Below, one piece after another: positions 1 through 8,548 of a DNA stretch of 10,564 nucleotides. The notes beneath the pieces were generated by a model. It worked only from the letters and a program-made list of their open reading frames with translations. It was not told the DNA's origin and did not search any database. How positions within the stretch are numbered: the stretch's first letter is position 1; every line of letters starts with the position of its first letter. This stretch comes from Pelagophyceae sp. CCMP2097 (lineage: Eukaryota; Sar; Pelagophyceae). The position numbers and the translations under genes were made by a program. Location: contig MU657553.1 of NCBI GenBank assembly GCA_026770575.1, forward strand, positions 15,296 through 25,859. Direction: 5' to 3'.

Positions 1-204
1 AGGGCAAAACCGCCCCAGGGCCACGGGAGAGTTCGGGGTTTCGGGACTGCCCGGAGCACGTGCGCCTGGCTCCGGTGAACGAGGTCGCGAGGTGCGCCCG
101 CGCTCAGGAGGCCGAGGTGCGGCGCTTGAGGTTGTCAGGAACAGTCATCGCTGTTTTTTCAAGTACCGGGTTTGATTTAATAGGAATTCCGGGCCTAGGA
201 ATTC
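1..204. other. Left edge, no gene recognised
   Basis: I see no supported gene here. The only structure is a decamer, TAGGAATTCC, present twice at 181-190 and 196-205 around GGGCC, just before the 27-bp inverted repeat that starts at 205. Short open frames exist on both strands, but none has a recognisable motif or a third-position GC bias. Confidence 0.5.
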
Positions 205-775
205 CTACAAGCTGGTTCGGGCATGAAACTGATATTGCACTGCGCCGTTTTTTGACAAAAATATTGCGACCTTCGACTGGAGCTTCCGGTGCCCGCGCAA
301 GCATCCCAAGGAAAAGTCCGCGAGACCTCTACTTTCACGATTGACCATCTCTTGCAAAAGTTACAGCCGATTTTACACATACGTAGCTATAAACACACAC
401 CACATTTTCTTCAAATAGAGAGAAGAAACGCCCGTTTTTTTTGAAAAAAACGGTTCAACTGGAGCTTTTTAAGAACCTTCACGCGGAATTTTAGGCATGG
501 TATTCCAAGGGTTGCTCGACGTAGCCGTCTTACAAACGGCCTTACGCGCCCATCGGCGGCGGGTGAACAAAAATCGGAGGTGCCCTTGGGTGTTAACGGC
601 CGTCGCCAAAGTCGCCAAATCAATTTTCTCGGCCCATATAAGGCGTGTCATAGTTCACCCTCCGGCGCTGGAGGCGTCTCGGCGCCCCGCATACGACCCC
701 GGCAACTATACCTCCAAAGACCTTCTCAAATTTCCGCGAGAAATTCAGCAGTTTCATGCCCGAACCAGCTTGTAG
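205..775. mobile_element. 571-bp unit bounded by perfect 27-bp inverted repeats
   Basis: Bases 205-231 (starting CTACAAGCTGGTTCGG) are repeated as an exact reverse complement at 749-775, a 27-of-27 match. Outside this pair the flanks do not match well, although TTCAAG followed by TTTAA-rich sequence occurs outside both arms, so the true ends may lie further out. I could not find a target-site duplication. The interior holds no convincing gene: its frames of 60 to 92 codons on both strands have no known motif. It also contains a perfect 10-bp hairpin at 432-453. A non-autonomous DNA transposon is the best reading, but no superfamily can be assigned. Confidence 0.55.
432..453. repeat. Perfect poly-T/poly-A hairpin
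   Basis: The arms CCGTTTTTTT (432-441) and AAAAAAACGG (444-453) are exact complements separated by a 2-base loop. It lies inside the 205-775 element. Nothing in the surroundings suggests a transcription terminator, so I list it only as a structure. Confidence 0.6.
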
Positions 776-850
776 TCAGTAAATTTAAACAGTGTTACCG
801 CTTGAAATATGGAAGGATTATTATCATAATATACTCAGCAAAGAATATTA

Positions 851-919
851 TCTTACGAAACTTACTGTATATTACGTAACTTATCATAACTTATTATAAG
901 AAATGGTAACTTACTTTTA
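851..919. repeat. AT-rich motif cluster, left copy
   Basis: This AT-rich tract shares short exact strings with 1985-2041 in the same orientation: TTATCATAACTTA (881-893), GTAACTTACT (906-915) and AACTTACTTTTA (908-919). It also shares CTTACGAAACTTACT (852-866) with one mismatch. The core AACTTACT occurs twice in each cluster. The two clusters flank the hAT-like open frame, and clustered short motifs near the ends are common in hAT elements. Neither cluster is a clean terminal inverted repeat. Confidence 0.55.
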
Positions 920-1156
920 TATTGGTGTATTTAAATTCACCCTTATTGGGATATTTCTAACTTGAGAGCTCTTCACGCCCCGGTGCACCTTGAGCGGCCA
1001 AGCGAGATGTTCCGCGCACGCCTCGCGCTCGCTCAACTTCATTTTCACAAAGCTCTTCAAGGGCGACGCAGCCAAGGTGGAGTTCCGCGAGGCACCGCCA
1101 CCGCGAGGTCCGCCGCCGCAACGCCCCGACGGTAGGTGCGCTAGGCGGACGCGCAG

Positions 1157-1681
1157 TTTTTGAACTACTGGAGCGAGCTGGGCCCGTCCAAGGCCATGTG
1201 CGACAAGTTCCGCGCGAACTTAAAGGACGCCGTCGCCGCCGACACGACGACGGCCGGCGCGCTCGCGGCGATGGGCCCGCTGCAGAAGACGATGCACCTC
1301 CTGAAGCTGCAGAAGGCGCAGTTGATCGGCCCGTACGTCTCGACGTGGATCGCAGGCGAGGCGCCGGAGCTCGCGCGCGTCATGGAGGCGATGGCCTCGA
1401 TCACCGTCGGCTGCGTCCGCGTGGAGCGCTCCATCAAGGTCCAGAAGATGATCCACTCCAAGGTCCGCAACCGCCTCCTGCACCACAAGGTCGAGATGCT
1501 CGTGCAGATCTACATGAACGCGCGCCTCGGCAAAGCGCCCGCTTGCGAGGTCACCTCGCTGGAGGACATGCTCGAGCCCGAGTCGGAGGAGCAGATGGAG
1601 GCGATCCTCGGCGACATGGTCGACGAGGCCATCCGCACCGTCGAGTCGAAGGACGCCGAGGACGTCGTCGTGATCGAGTAG
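1157..1681 (+). pseudogene. hAT-like transposase C-terminal fragment
   Basis: An open frame with strongly GC-rich third positions ends at the TAG at 1679-1681. It has no ATG at its left edge; the first ATG is at 1196 (161 aa). An in-frame TAG lies at 1142-1144, and a possible splice acceptor CAG ends at 1156. The part around LARVMEAMASITVGC, then VERSIKVQKMIHSKVRNRLL and a following leucine-rich helix, follows the hAT C-terminal dimerisation pattern: a small-residue stretch, an ER pair, a basic K-x-RNRL block, then L-x-I-x-x-N. The catalytic core and the BED zinc finger are not visible, so this is probably a relic, a terminal exon or a domesticated domain. A GC-biased stretch near 1027-1131, containing NFIFTKLFKGDAAKVEF, lies upstream in another frame and may be a broken upstream part. 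The family call comes from pattern recognition only. Confidence 0.5.
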
Positions 1682-1984
1682 GCCCTATGCGTCGTCGACT
1701 CGGAGGACGCCTCGTCGTGGTCGAGCAGGTGTTCCGCGTCGTCGAGTCGGTTCCGCCGAACTTCCGGCCGACAAGACACGTCCGAGTCGGGACTTGAATT
1801 CCTTTAAGTAGAAATTATTTTTTACTGACCCGATTAGACTGCGAAAGTAGCGCGCTCTTCTCAAGCTCCACAGCCTCCGAGGTTCATGGCCCGCGGTGGG
1901 CTCGCCGTCGTGATGATAATTACATCTAGATTATGGGCTCCGTTTTTGGGCGACTAAAGTAAATTACTCTGGCTCAAGAAGTAA
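1682..1984. other. Spacer downstream of the hAT-like frame
   Basis: There is no gene here. The first 60 bases after the stop repeat phrases of the end of the preceding frame (GTCGA-TCG followed by GGACGCC), suggesting a small internal duplication. Composition drops sharply from GC-rich to AT-rich at about 1790. Confidence 0.4.
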
Positions 1985-2041
1985 TTTATCATAACTTACC
2001 TAGTAACTTACTGATAATTATTCTTGCGAAACTTACTTTTA
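1985..2041. repeat. AT-rich motif cluster, right copy
   Basis: This is the partner of 851-919. It carries TTATCATAACTTA (1986-1998), GTAACTTACT (2003-2012), CTTGCGAAACTTACT (2023-2037) and AACTTACTTTTA (2030-2041) in the same orientation as the left copy. GC-rich sequence resumes directly afterwards. Confidence 0.55.
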
Positions 2042-2325
2042 CCATCCATAGCTTGAAACACCCGTGTCTTGAGGCTCGCGTGCGCGTGCGCAGCGTCGGG
2101 CGGGCACGCAACGCCTCGCAGCGAGCCGGCCGGAGCCGCCTCGACGGCCGCCTCCCGGAGCAGCCAGCCGGCCGCGGACCGGGCGGCGCGGCGAACCCCG
2201 GCTCCCCGAGGGCGCCGTGCGGACTCGGAAAGGGCGTGCGTTAAGGTCGTCTGGCTCGGGCTCCCGGCGCGGCCGCGCCGCGCGGTCGCGGCTCTTTGCG
2301 GTGCGCCGCCGCGGCGGTGCGCGCT
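2042..2325. other. GC-rich 3' flank of the zinc-finger gene
   Basis: This very GC-rich stretch lies downstream of the TGA of the minus-strand gene at 2326 and probably includes its 3' untranslated region. Open frames on both strands (63 to 96 codons) are arginine- and proline-rich, which is what random GC-rich sequence gives. I see no poly(A) signal I would defend. Confidence 0.4.
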
Positions 2326-5300
2326 TCACTGCGCGCCCGTCGTCTCCTGGAGGTAGAGCTCAATAGCGAGGGTGGTGCCGACGGAGAGCCCAGTTATCGT
2401 CTTCAGGAGCTTCGTGACGGCGTCGGCGCCCTTGAGCTTGAACATCTTCGCCAGCGTCGCCCAGGAGAGCTCGCTGTCGTCGAGGAGCTGCGCCACCGTC
2501 GCCGGTCGTCGCACCGCCGCGGCGGCGAGGTGCCGCTCCAGCACATCCACGTCGCTCGGCGGCGCCGCCGCCACCGGCGCGTCCGCCGGCGCGGCGTCGT
2601 CCGGCGCCAGCGACGACGACGCCGACGACGCCACATCGCTCGACGCCACCTCGGACGCCTGCGGCGCCACCTCGGGCTCGCCGCAGCGCGCGCCGCCCGC
2701 CGCGGTACGCGCGCCCGCGTCGGAGGCGCCCGCGGCGCCCGCGGCGACGGGCTCGACGCCGTCCTCGGGCGCGTCGCTGCCGCGGTTGTGGCGCTTGGTG
2801 CGCTGCGACGCGGCGGGCGCCGCACGTGGCGCGGGCGCTGCGAGCAGCGGCGCTGGCGGCTGCGGCGGCACGTCCTCCCTGGCGGCCTTGCCCATCTTCG
2901 CCGCCGGCACCAGCGCCGGCACCGGCGCTGGCACCGGCACCGCCGGCGCCGCGGGCGGCCGCGCGGCCGGCGGCGCGGCCGCCGCCTGCAACAGCGGGCG
3001 GCTCGGCTTTTTGAGCGGCTTTATGGGCGCGTCGTCAGGCGGCGCAAGCCGTGCGTCGTCGAGGCGCGCGTTGTCCGGCGGAGAAAAGTCCGTCGACGAC
3101 GAATTCCCCCAGGCGTCGACGGCCGCCGGCGCAGCGGCGGCGGCGGCGGCTGACATCCCCCAGGCGTCGACGGATGCCGGCGCAGCGGCGGCGGCGGCGG
3201 CTGACATCCCCCAGGCGTCGAGGGATGCCGGCGCAGCGGCGGCGGCGGCGGCTGACATCCCCCAGGCGTCGACGGCCGCCGGCGCAGCGGGGGCGGCAGC
3301 GGCGTCGGCGGTGGCGGCCACTTCGTGCTCAAAGGGGCAGGCGGCGCCGTTGCGGCATTTGCCCTTGGCGAAATACTTGCACTGCCTCATGGGTCGACCG
3401 CCGGTCGCACGGCGCCTCGGCTCAACCGCGACTTGGACCTCTGCCATGTCTTCCTCGGCGGCGTCGGCGTCGTCTTCTTCGTCGGCGGCGTCGTCGACTT
3501 CGTCGTCGTCGCCGGCCAGCGGCTGGCGGTGCGGCCGGGGCGCAGCGTCGTCGCCCTCGCGGCGCATGGCGCTGCCGCGCAGGACGCCGGCGTTGTCGGT
3601 GCCGTCGACGTGCACGGTGACGCGATCGCCTTGTTTCGCGTTCTCGTAGAGCACTTGACTCAGCATGATGCGCACCCGGTCGGCGCCGCCGTCGAGGAGC
3701 ACCGTGAAGTGGATGGTGAGTAAGCCGTCTGGCGACTTGCTGGCCAGCAAGGCGCGCTTGTTTTTCAACCTGGACACTGGCAGGATCATCACCCTCGTGA
3801 CCACCCCGCAGCGGTGGTCGGCATCGCCCGGCGCGGCCGCGCCGGTGCGCTGTGGCGCGGCCGCGCCGGCGCGGTCCAAGTACACGCCGGCGAACGCGGC
3901 GGCGGGCGCGGCGGCCGCGTCGCCCTCGGCGTCGGCATGCGCCTGCTTCTTTTCCTTTGGGTCTTTGAGCTTGTTGGCCTTTTTCGACACCACCACAGCC
4001 ATGCGCGCCGCGGCGTCGGCGCGCGGCGCCGCGGCGTCGGCGACGGGCACCTCGGCGACGAGGTAGTTGCCGCTCGAGTCGGCGCGGAACGATACGGTCG
4101 AGTAGTTTGGCACGTCGTGCGCGTCCGGGTCGTACGAGACCTTGACGGCCCTGCCACCCTTGTGCGGGAGGACCATGAGGCAGCTATGCTTCGGGTAATT
4201 GCCGTTCACCACGCCGAACAGCAGGCCCGCCTCCCGCGCCGCCGGCGATGCGACCGAGGCGGCCGCGGCCGACCGCGGCGCGGTGGCCGGCGCGACGTTG
4301 GCCCACCAAGTTGGAGTCGGCTGTCCGTCGCCGTTAGGCTCCTCGCTGCCGGTCGCGGGCGCGTCGCCCGCGGCCGCGCCCGCCGAGGGCGCCCCCGCGG
4401 CGACGGTCGCCGCGCCTGGCGCCGCCGCGGCGCCGTCGGGCACGTGCTGAGACGCGGGCGCGGGCGCCCACGCCGCGGCAGGCGGCGGCGGCGGCGTGGG
4501 CGCCCATGCCGCGGTGGCTGGCGGCGCAGGCACAGGCGCCCACGCCGCGGCGGCCGGCGGCGCGGCCGACGGCAGCCCGGCGGCCGGCAGCGGCGACGCG
4601 CCGTCTGCGGGGCGCCGCGTAGCCCAGGCGCCCGGCGGCGGCGACGGCATCGTCGCCGCCGCCGCGAGTCGGTGCGGCGGCGACACGGCGTCGTACGGCG
4701 CGGTCGCGGCCGCATCGCGTGGCGCGCCCTCGTCCTGCCGCTGCTGGTTCGAGAGCGAAAGGTACCGCTGCTCTTGCCACAACTTCGTGCTGCACTCGCG
4801 CCGGCGCTCCTCGTCGCGCTCCTCCGAGGCGCGCATCTCGTCCATGGACATCCGCAGCGCCAGATCCTCGATATCATCCTGCAAAGGGGGGCGACGGTGA
4901 GACGGCGCGAGGAGCGGGCGAGAGGAGCCTTCCTCAGGGGCCCTTCTCAGGGAAACTCCTCAGGGTCCTCGAGAGAGGCCTTTCGCCGCGGCGGCGTCTC
5001 GCGCGGGGCCGTCTGGCTCGTCACAGTCGTGTCGCACCTGTTGCTGCTCGTAGGTGAGGTGGTGGTCCGAGCGTTGGTCCGAATGATGCTGGTGCTGCTG
5101 GTGCTGCTGGTAGACGAGCTCATCGGCGCGCTTCTTGTCCTTGAGTCTGTCGGCCCACGTCTTCTCCGCGCTCGGCGCCGCCGCCGTCGCCCACGACGCC
5201 GGCGCGGGCGGCGCGGGCGGCGCGACGCGACGTGCGTCCGCGCGGTACCTGGCGAGCGAGGTTTCGCGAGGCGACGGACCGCTGCGCGCACTCCCGGCGC

Positions 5301-5921
5301 CGGCGCTGAGGTGCCCTTTCGAGGGGCCGCACCGCGGGGCTGCTCGCCCATTTCCCGCGAGACGTGCGCTCTCGTCCGGCCAATCGCCGCAAAGCGACGC
5401 GGCGCCGCACTGGCGGATGCGTTCGCGCGACTCGTCGTCGACGCCTATGCGCCGCGGACCGCTCCATTTAGCGAGTGCGGGCGCGGCGGCTCGCCCGAGG
5501 CGCGTGGTGGAGCGAAGCGCACTCGTCGCATTTTCTCTCCGGACGGCAACGGTGCTTTTCAAGAGCGGGGCGCTCCGGGCGGGTCCCTCTGCTTCGTCGC
5601 CCGCCGCGCCGCTCACCGAGGCGTGCGTAGCCGTGGTTGTCGAGGGCGTCGAGGGCGTCGAGCGAGTGCACTCGGCCCTTGTCGAAATTCGCCTCAAAGG
5701 ACAGCCTGCGCGGGGGCGTGGTACGACGCCGCCGACGGGCGGAAACGAGCGCCGGGGACGCCGGCGCGGTACAGCTGGAGCCTCGCGAGGAGGAGCTTGA
5801 CGTCGTCAAACAACGCCGGCGGCGCCGGCGGCGCGTCGGCCGCCCGCGGCGCCGCCCGCGCCGCCGCGCCCGCGGCGTGCGTCGGCGGCGTCGGACGGCC
5901 GCGCTCCTTCGACGGCGCCAT
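2326..5921 (-). CDS. SAM-like / CCCH zinc-finger protein with WG repeats (4 exons, about 1065 aa)
   Basis: My exon model on the minus strand is 5921-5773, 5705-5617, 5444-5038 and 4878-2326. It totals 3198 nt, stays in frame across all three junctions and ends at TGA 2328-2326. Introns are 67, 172 and 159 nt with GT-AG ends; the best are G|GTGAGC at 5616 and a pyrimidine-rich tract before TTTGCAG at 4879. Residues about 36-97 (LLARLQLLSFEANF, then SLDALDALDNHGYARLG) fit a SAM fold. Residues 715-733 are a C-x7-C-x5-C-x3-H zinc finger (CKYFAKGKC, then CPFEH). Two beta-rich segments, each starting GVV (about 434-493 and 571-654), may be OB-like. An acidic stretch precedes the finger, 17-residue DAWG repeats follow it, and the C-terminus is helical. 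RNA binding is inferred from the CCCH finger. An additional in-frame 84-nt intron at 5249-5332 is possible. The start is the first ATG that gives a sensible N-terminus; the frame stays open upstream to 6212. Confidence 0.82.
3103..3270 (-). repeat. 51-bp tandem repeat encoding DAWGMS-polyalanine units
   Basis: Three full 51-bp units and a partial fourth sit inside the last exon of the zinc-finger gene. Each encodes 17 residues, DAWGMSAAAAAAAPASL or a close variant; the last is cut short as DAWGNSS. The DNA copies are almost identical, so the expansion is recent or homogenised. The repeat follows the CCCH finger directly. Confidence 0.95.
3325..3381 (-). other. CCCH zinc-finger coding segment
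   Basis: Within the large last exon, codons 3381-3379 (Cys), 3357-3355 (Cys), 3339-3337 (Cys) and 3327-3325 (His) give C-x7-C-x5-C-x3-H, within the C-x7-9-C-x4-6-C-x3-H spacing known for RNA-binding CCCH fingers. Only one finger is visible in the protein. Confidence 0.9.
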
Positions 5922-6406
5922 TCGGGCGGGCGCGCGCGGAGCACCGGGAGCCCACCTCAGTTTAAATTGGAGAGCGCTTTTCGGCGATGTGGCGCGGGGT
6001 ATCGCGAGAGGGGGAAGGCTTACGCGACGCGTGTCGTGGATGAGGGTATGGTTACGCGTGTCGTGGAAGAGCAGGGCGTGGACGAGCAATGGCAATGAGT
6101 CCACCAGAGCTGAAGTAGATTTCCGTGTGTGTGGGGGGGTTTCGGACGAACGGGCCCGGGATCCGACCGAGAGACCGAATCCGCAGGCCCACCGAGAGGG
6201 GTACGTTTTCAAATGTCAAAAGCCCGTCTGAAAGACGAGGCGACGATTACACGGCGGCCGCTCGGCGACGGCCTCGTCAGCGTCCACGCCGGCGGCGCGC
6301 AAGAGGTGCTCCACCGGGCGGCCGAGGCGCCGTTCTGCGGCGTCTGGGATGCACCGCGCAGCCCTTTTCGTGTGTCCACCGCTGTGCCCCTTCCGGCCAG
6401 CGTCGC
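5922..6406. other. Intergenic region between bioB 3' end and the zinc-finger gene start
   Basis: This 485-bp gap should hold the bioB 3' untranslated region and the promoter of the zinc-finger gene, both on the minus strand. It carries the dispersed 73-bp repeat at 6054-6126 plus a partial repeat of its first part at about 6018-6044. I see no TATA-like box I would defend. Confidence 0.5.
6018..6126. repeat. Dispersed repeat, copy A (with partial tandem unit)
   Basis: The 73-bp unit at 6054-6126 starts ACGCGTGTCGTGGAAGAGCA and ends AGTAGATTTCCGT. It matches copy B at 8549-8658 at 71 of 73 positions once the insertion in B is removed. Just before it, 6018-6044 repeats the start of the unit (GGCTTACGCGACGCGTGTCG). 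It lies 133 to 205 nt upstream of the zinc-finger gene ATG. Confidence 0.9.
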
Positions 6407-8356
6407 TCACTCGGCCGCCGAGTCGTGGCGCTGCGTGGGCTTTTTCGCCTTGATCCCCAGCGCGTCGAAGAGGGCCGCGTCCTCGTCGCGGCCCGGGTTG
6501 GCCGTCGTGAGCAAGACGTCGCCGTTGAAGATGCTGTTCGCGCCAGCGAGGAACCTACCGGTATCGCTCGAGCCCGGGGAGAGAGGGGCTTCTCTGCTCG
6601 AGGGGCCTCTGCCCTCGAGGGGCCTCTGCCCTCGAGGGGCCCGGGAGACTCTGATAGGCCCCCGGTCCATCGAGGACTGGAGGGGGGTTGCTCCCGCGGG
6701 CCACGGCCATTCGCTTTCCTGGTCGACGGCGCGGGCGTTCTTGCATGAGCGCCTGCTCGCCCTGGGAGAACTCCATGCGGCCTGCGGAGAGGCGCACCAT
6801 GGCGCGCGGCATGACGATGCGCGCGGCGGCGATCATGCGCGTCATGTCGAACGACGTCACGGTCACGTTTTCTTCCATCTTCGTGCCCTTGACGGCCACT
6901 AAAGCGTTGATGGGCACGCTCTCCGGGTGGCCGTGCGGCAGCGTCGCCAGCGTGTGCAGCAGCGAGACGCGGTCCACCTCCGCCTCGCCGAGGCCCAGGA
7001 TGCCGCCCGTACACACCGAGAGCCCGGCGCCGCGCACCTATTTCGTGCAAAGCGCTCGGGGGCGCGCGTCCTCTGGAGCGACGTGCAGCTCGTCGCTGCG
7101 CTGCCTCTCAGAAACCTCGGGTGGAGCACGCTCCCTCCGTCGTCGATCCTTGCGACTTTTCCTAAGTTCCCTCATCGTTCGCCAGCGCTGCAAAGCGGAC
7201 GTTGCCGATGGTGTCCAGCCGCTCCTGGTACGTGCGCGTCGTCACAACCGTCGGGTAGAACTCGGCGCTGGTGTCGAGGTTGTGGTTGTACGCCGTAAGG
7301 CCGGCTTTCTTCAAGTCCGCCGCTTGCTCCGCATTCAGCATGCCCAGCGTCGCGCACACCTCCATGCCTAAAGCGCCCTCAAGAGCGGCGGGCCGCCGAG
7401 GAAGGGCCGGCGCCGGGAGCGGGCACGGCAGGGCGACAGTCTTATCCTTTTTTTTCGACCGTCGGATTTAGCGTCTGTACGGGGAGAGGCGCGCGCCACG
7501 GACGCTGCGCGCCTACCTTCGCCGCTGATCTGCCGCACCATGTCCAAAATGTCCTGGAACGCCTTGTTCTTGTTGCCGAGCTCGCGCCACGCCGCGCCCA
7601 TGCAGAAGCGCGTCGAGCCCGCGGCCTGGGTTCAAAAGACGTCGAAGAGGGTCCGCATCGGACCAAGGAGGGTCGCGTCCGCTCTTCAGCAGCGCACCTT
7701 TGCGCGCTTGGCGGCGTTGACGACGTCGTCGACGATCATCTGCTTGGTGGGCTTGACGTGCGTTTTATGCCTCACGCTCTGCGAGCAGTAGCCGCAGTCC
7801 TCGGTGCCTACGAGCGCGTAAACGCGGGGAGAGGCGACAAGGGGGCTTGTCGCCGCCAGCCGCGGTTCACCACCGCGACCGCACTCGCCGACGGCTCCGC
7901 TCCACCAGGACCACTCCCGCGGCCCCACCGTCGAGCCCGCCCTGCGCCTCCGCGGATGCAATGCGATACGAGGCGCCGCTCAGCACAGCCGCCCGTCTTG
8001 ATCGACAGCAGCGTGCACGTCTGCACCTCGGCGGCGTCCCAGTAGGCGCGGTGCACGGCGCCGGCGTCGCGCACGAGCTCGAGGAGCGGCGCGTCGTAGA
8101 TGGCTTGGATCTCGGCCTTAGTCCAGTTGCTCCGCACGGGGAAGTGCTGCCGCACTTTTTGCTGCAGCAGAGCGTCGTCGGAGAGGCTCGTCGCCGGCAA
8201 CGCCACAGCGGCCTCCGCGGGCCGCGCGGGCACGCGCGTCACCGTGAACGTCGGCGCGGGCGCCGCTCCGGCAGACGACGCTTCCACGGCGCTCGACGAC
8301 CGCCGCCCCAACGGCCGCGCGTCCGCCGCGCAGCGCAGCGCCAGCCGCCGCATCAT
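6407..8356 (-). CDS. bioB: Biotin synthase, mitochondrial (6 exons, 398 aa)
   Basis: This radical-SAM enzyme converts dethiobiotin to biotin, the last step of biotin synthesis, taking sulfur from an auxiliary iron-sulfur cluster. Exons on the minus strand are 8356-7987, 7807-7698, 7625-7517, 7367-7201, 7037-6745 and 6554-6407 (1197 nt, in frame throughout). Cys124, Cys128 and Cys131 form the C-x3-C-x2-C [4Fe-4S] motif. Cys168 ([10 protein letters not shown]), Cys201 ([10 protein letters not shown]), Cys261 (SVCTGGI) and the VRLSAGR arginine match the [2Fe-2S] ligands of characterised BioB. YNHNLDTS (223-230) and AGANSIF are also present. The N-terminus [20 protein letters not shown] looks like a mitochondrial presequence, as known for eukaryotic biotin synthases. 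Tandem ATGs at 8356 and 8353 begin it; the frame is open to 8473, but the upstream part lacks targeting character. The fifth intron seems to use a GC donor. All key residues are intact, so the gene is probably functional. Confidence 0.97.
6555..6744 (-). other. bioB intron 5, apparent GC-AG intron
   Basis: The protein must run GEQAL, one residue, then FLAGANSIF. The only junction that preserves this uses donor AT|GCAAGAACG at 6744 and acceptor CCGGTAG|G at 6555, giving an ATG (Met350) codon across the splice. The nearest downstream GT does not keep the frame. The 190-nt intron also contains a 17-bp tandem repeat at 6597-6641. Confidence 0.8.
6597..6641. repeat. 17-bp tandem repeat inside bioB intron 5
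   Basis: The unit CTCGAGGGGCCTCTGCC occurs at 6597-6613 and 6614-6630, with an 11-bp partial copy at 6631-6641. It contains the palindrome CTCGAG. It is a small microsatellite-like expansion in a GC-rich intron. Confidence 0.9.
7808..7986 (-). other. bioB intron 1, splitting the first cluster cysteine codon
   Basis: The donor T|GTGCTGAG at 7986 and acceptor CTCGTAG|GC at 7808 join to make TGC, the codon of Cys124, the first cysteine of the radical-SAM motif. The 179-nt intron contains a perfect hairpin, GGCGACAAG / CTTGTCGCC with a GGGG loop on the plus strand, at about 7833-7854. Confidence 0.88.
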
Positions 8357-8548
8357 CTTCAGCGCGCGCGGGAATATGGGCGTGAACGCGACGGCGCTGC
8401 CCGACTCGGAACCTCGGTCGGAACTCGGGCACGCTCCACCTCGGAACTGGGACTCGCAAAACTTGAAGTTCAAGCATCGGGGGGATTTGATCCGGGTTAC
8501 AAGGTGGATGAATTACAGGTAATATACGTGGAAGAAGTGTTTTACGCA
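8357..8548. other. bioB 5' flank
   Basis: This should hold the bioB 5' untranslated region and core promoter, read on the minus strand. It contains several loose repeats of CTCGGAAC around 8405-8455. I see no clear core promoter motif and no gene. Confidence 0.4.

Noticed and set aside
1132..1156. A GT...AG interval (GTAGGTGCG to CGCAG) before the hAT-like frame that would join two coding-like stretches
   Set aside because: It is only 25 nt, far shorter than the 67 to 190 nt introns in this window.
2372..3649. 425-codon plus-strand open frame rich in alanine and serine
   Set aside because: It is the antisense shadow of the alanine-rich last exon of the zinc-finger gene; its repeats are the complement of the DAWG units.
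5249..5332. A possible additional 84-nt intron in exon 3 of the zinc-finger gene
   Set aside because: It is in frame either way and the donor CG|GTGCGG is mediocre, so I kept the unspliced model and noted the alternative.
3814..6231. 805-codon plus-strand open frame opposite the zinc-finger gene
   Set aside because: It is arginine- and glycine-rich with no motif, and lies antisense to exons that carry a CCCH finger, a SAM-like region and good splice signals. GC-rich coding DNA commonly leaves such shadows.
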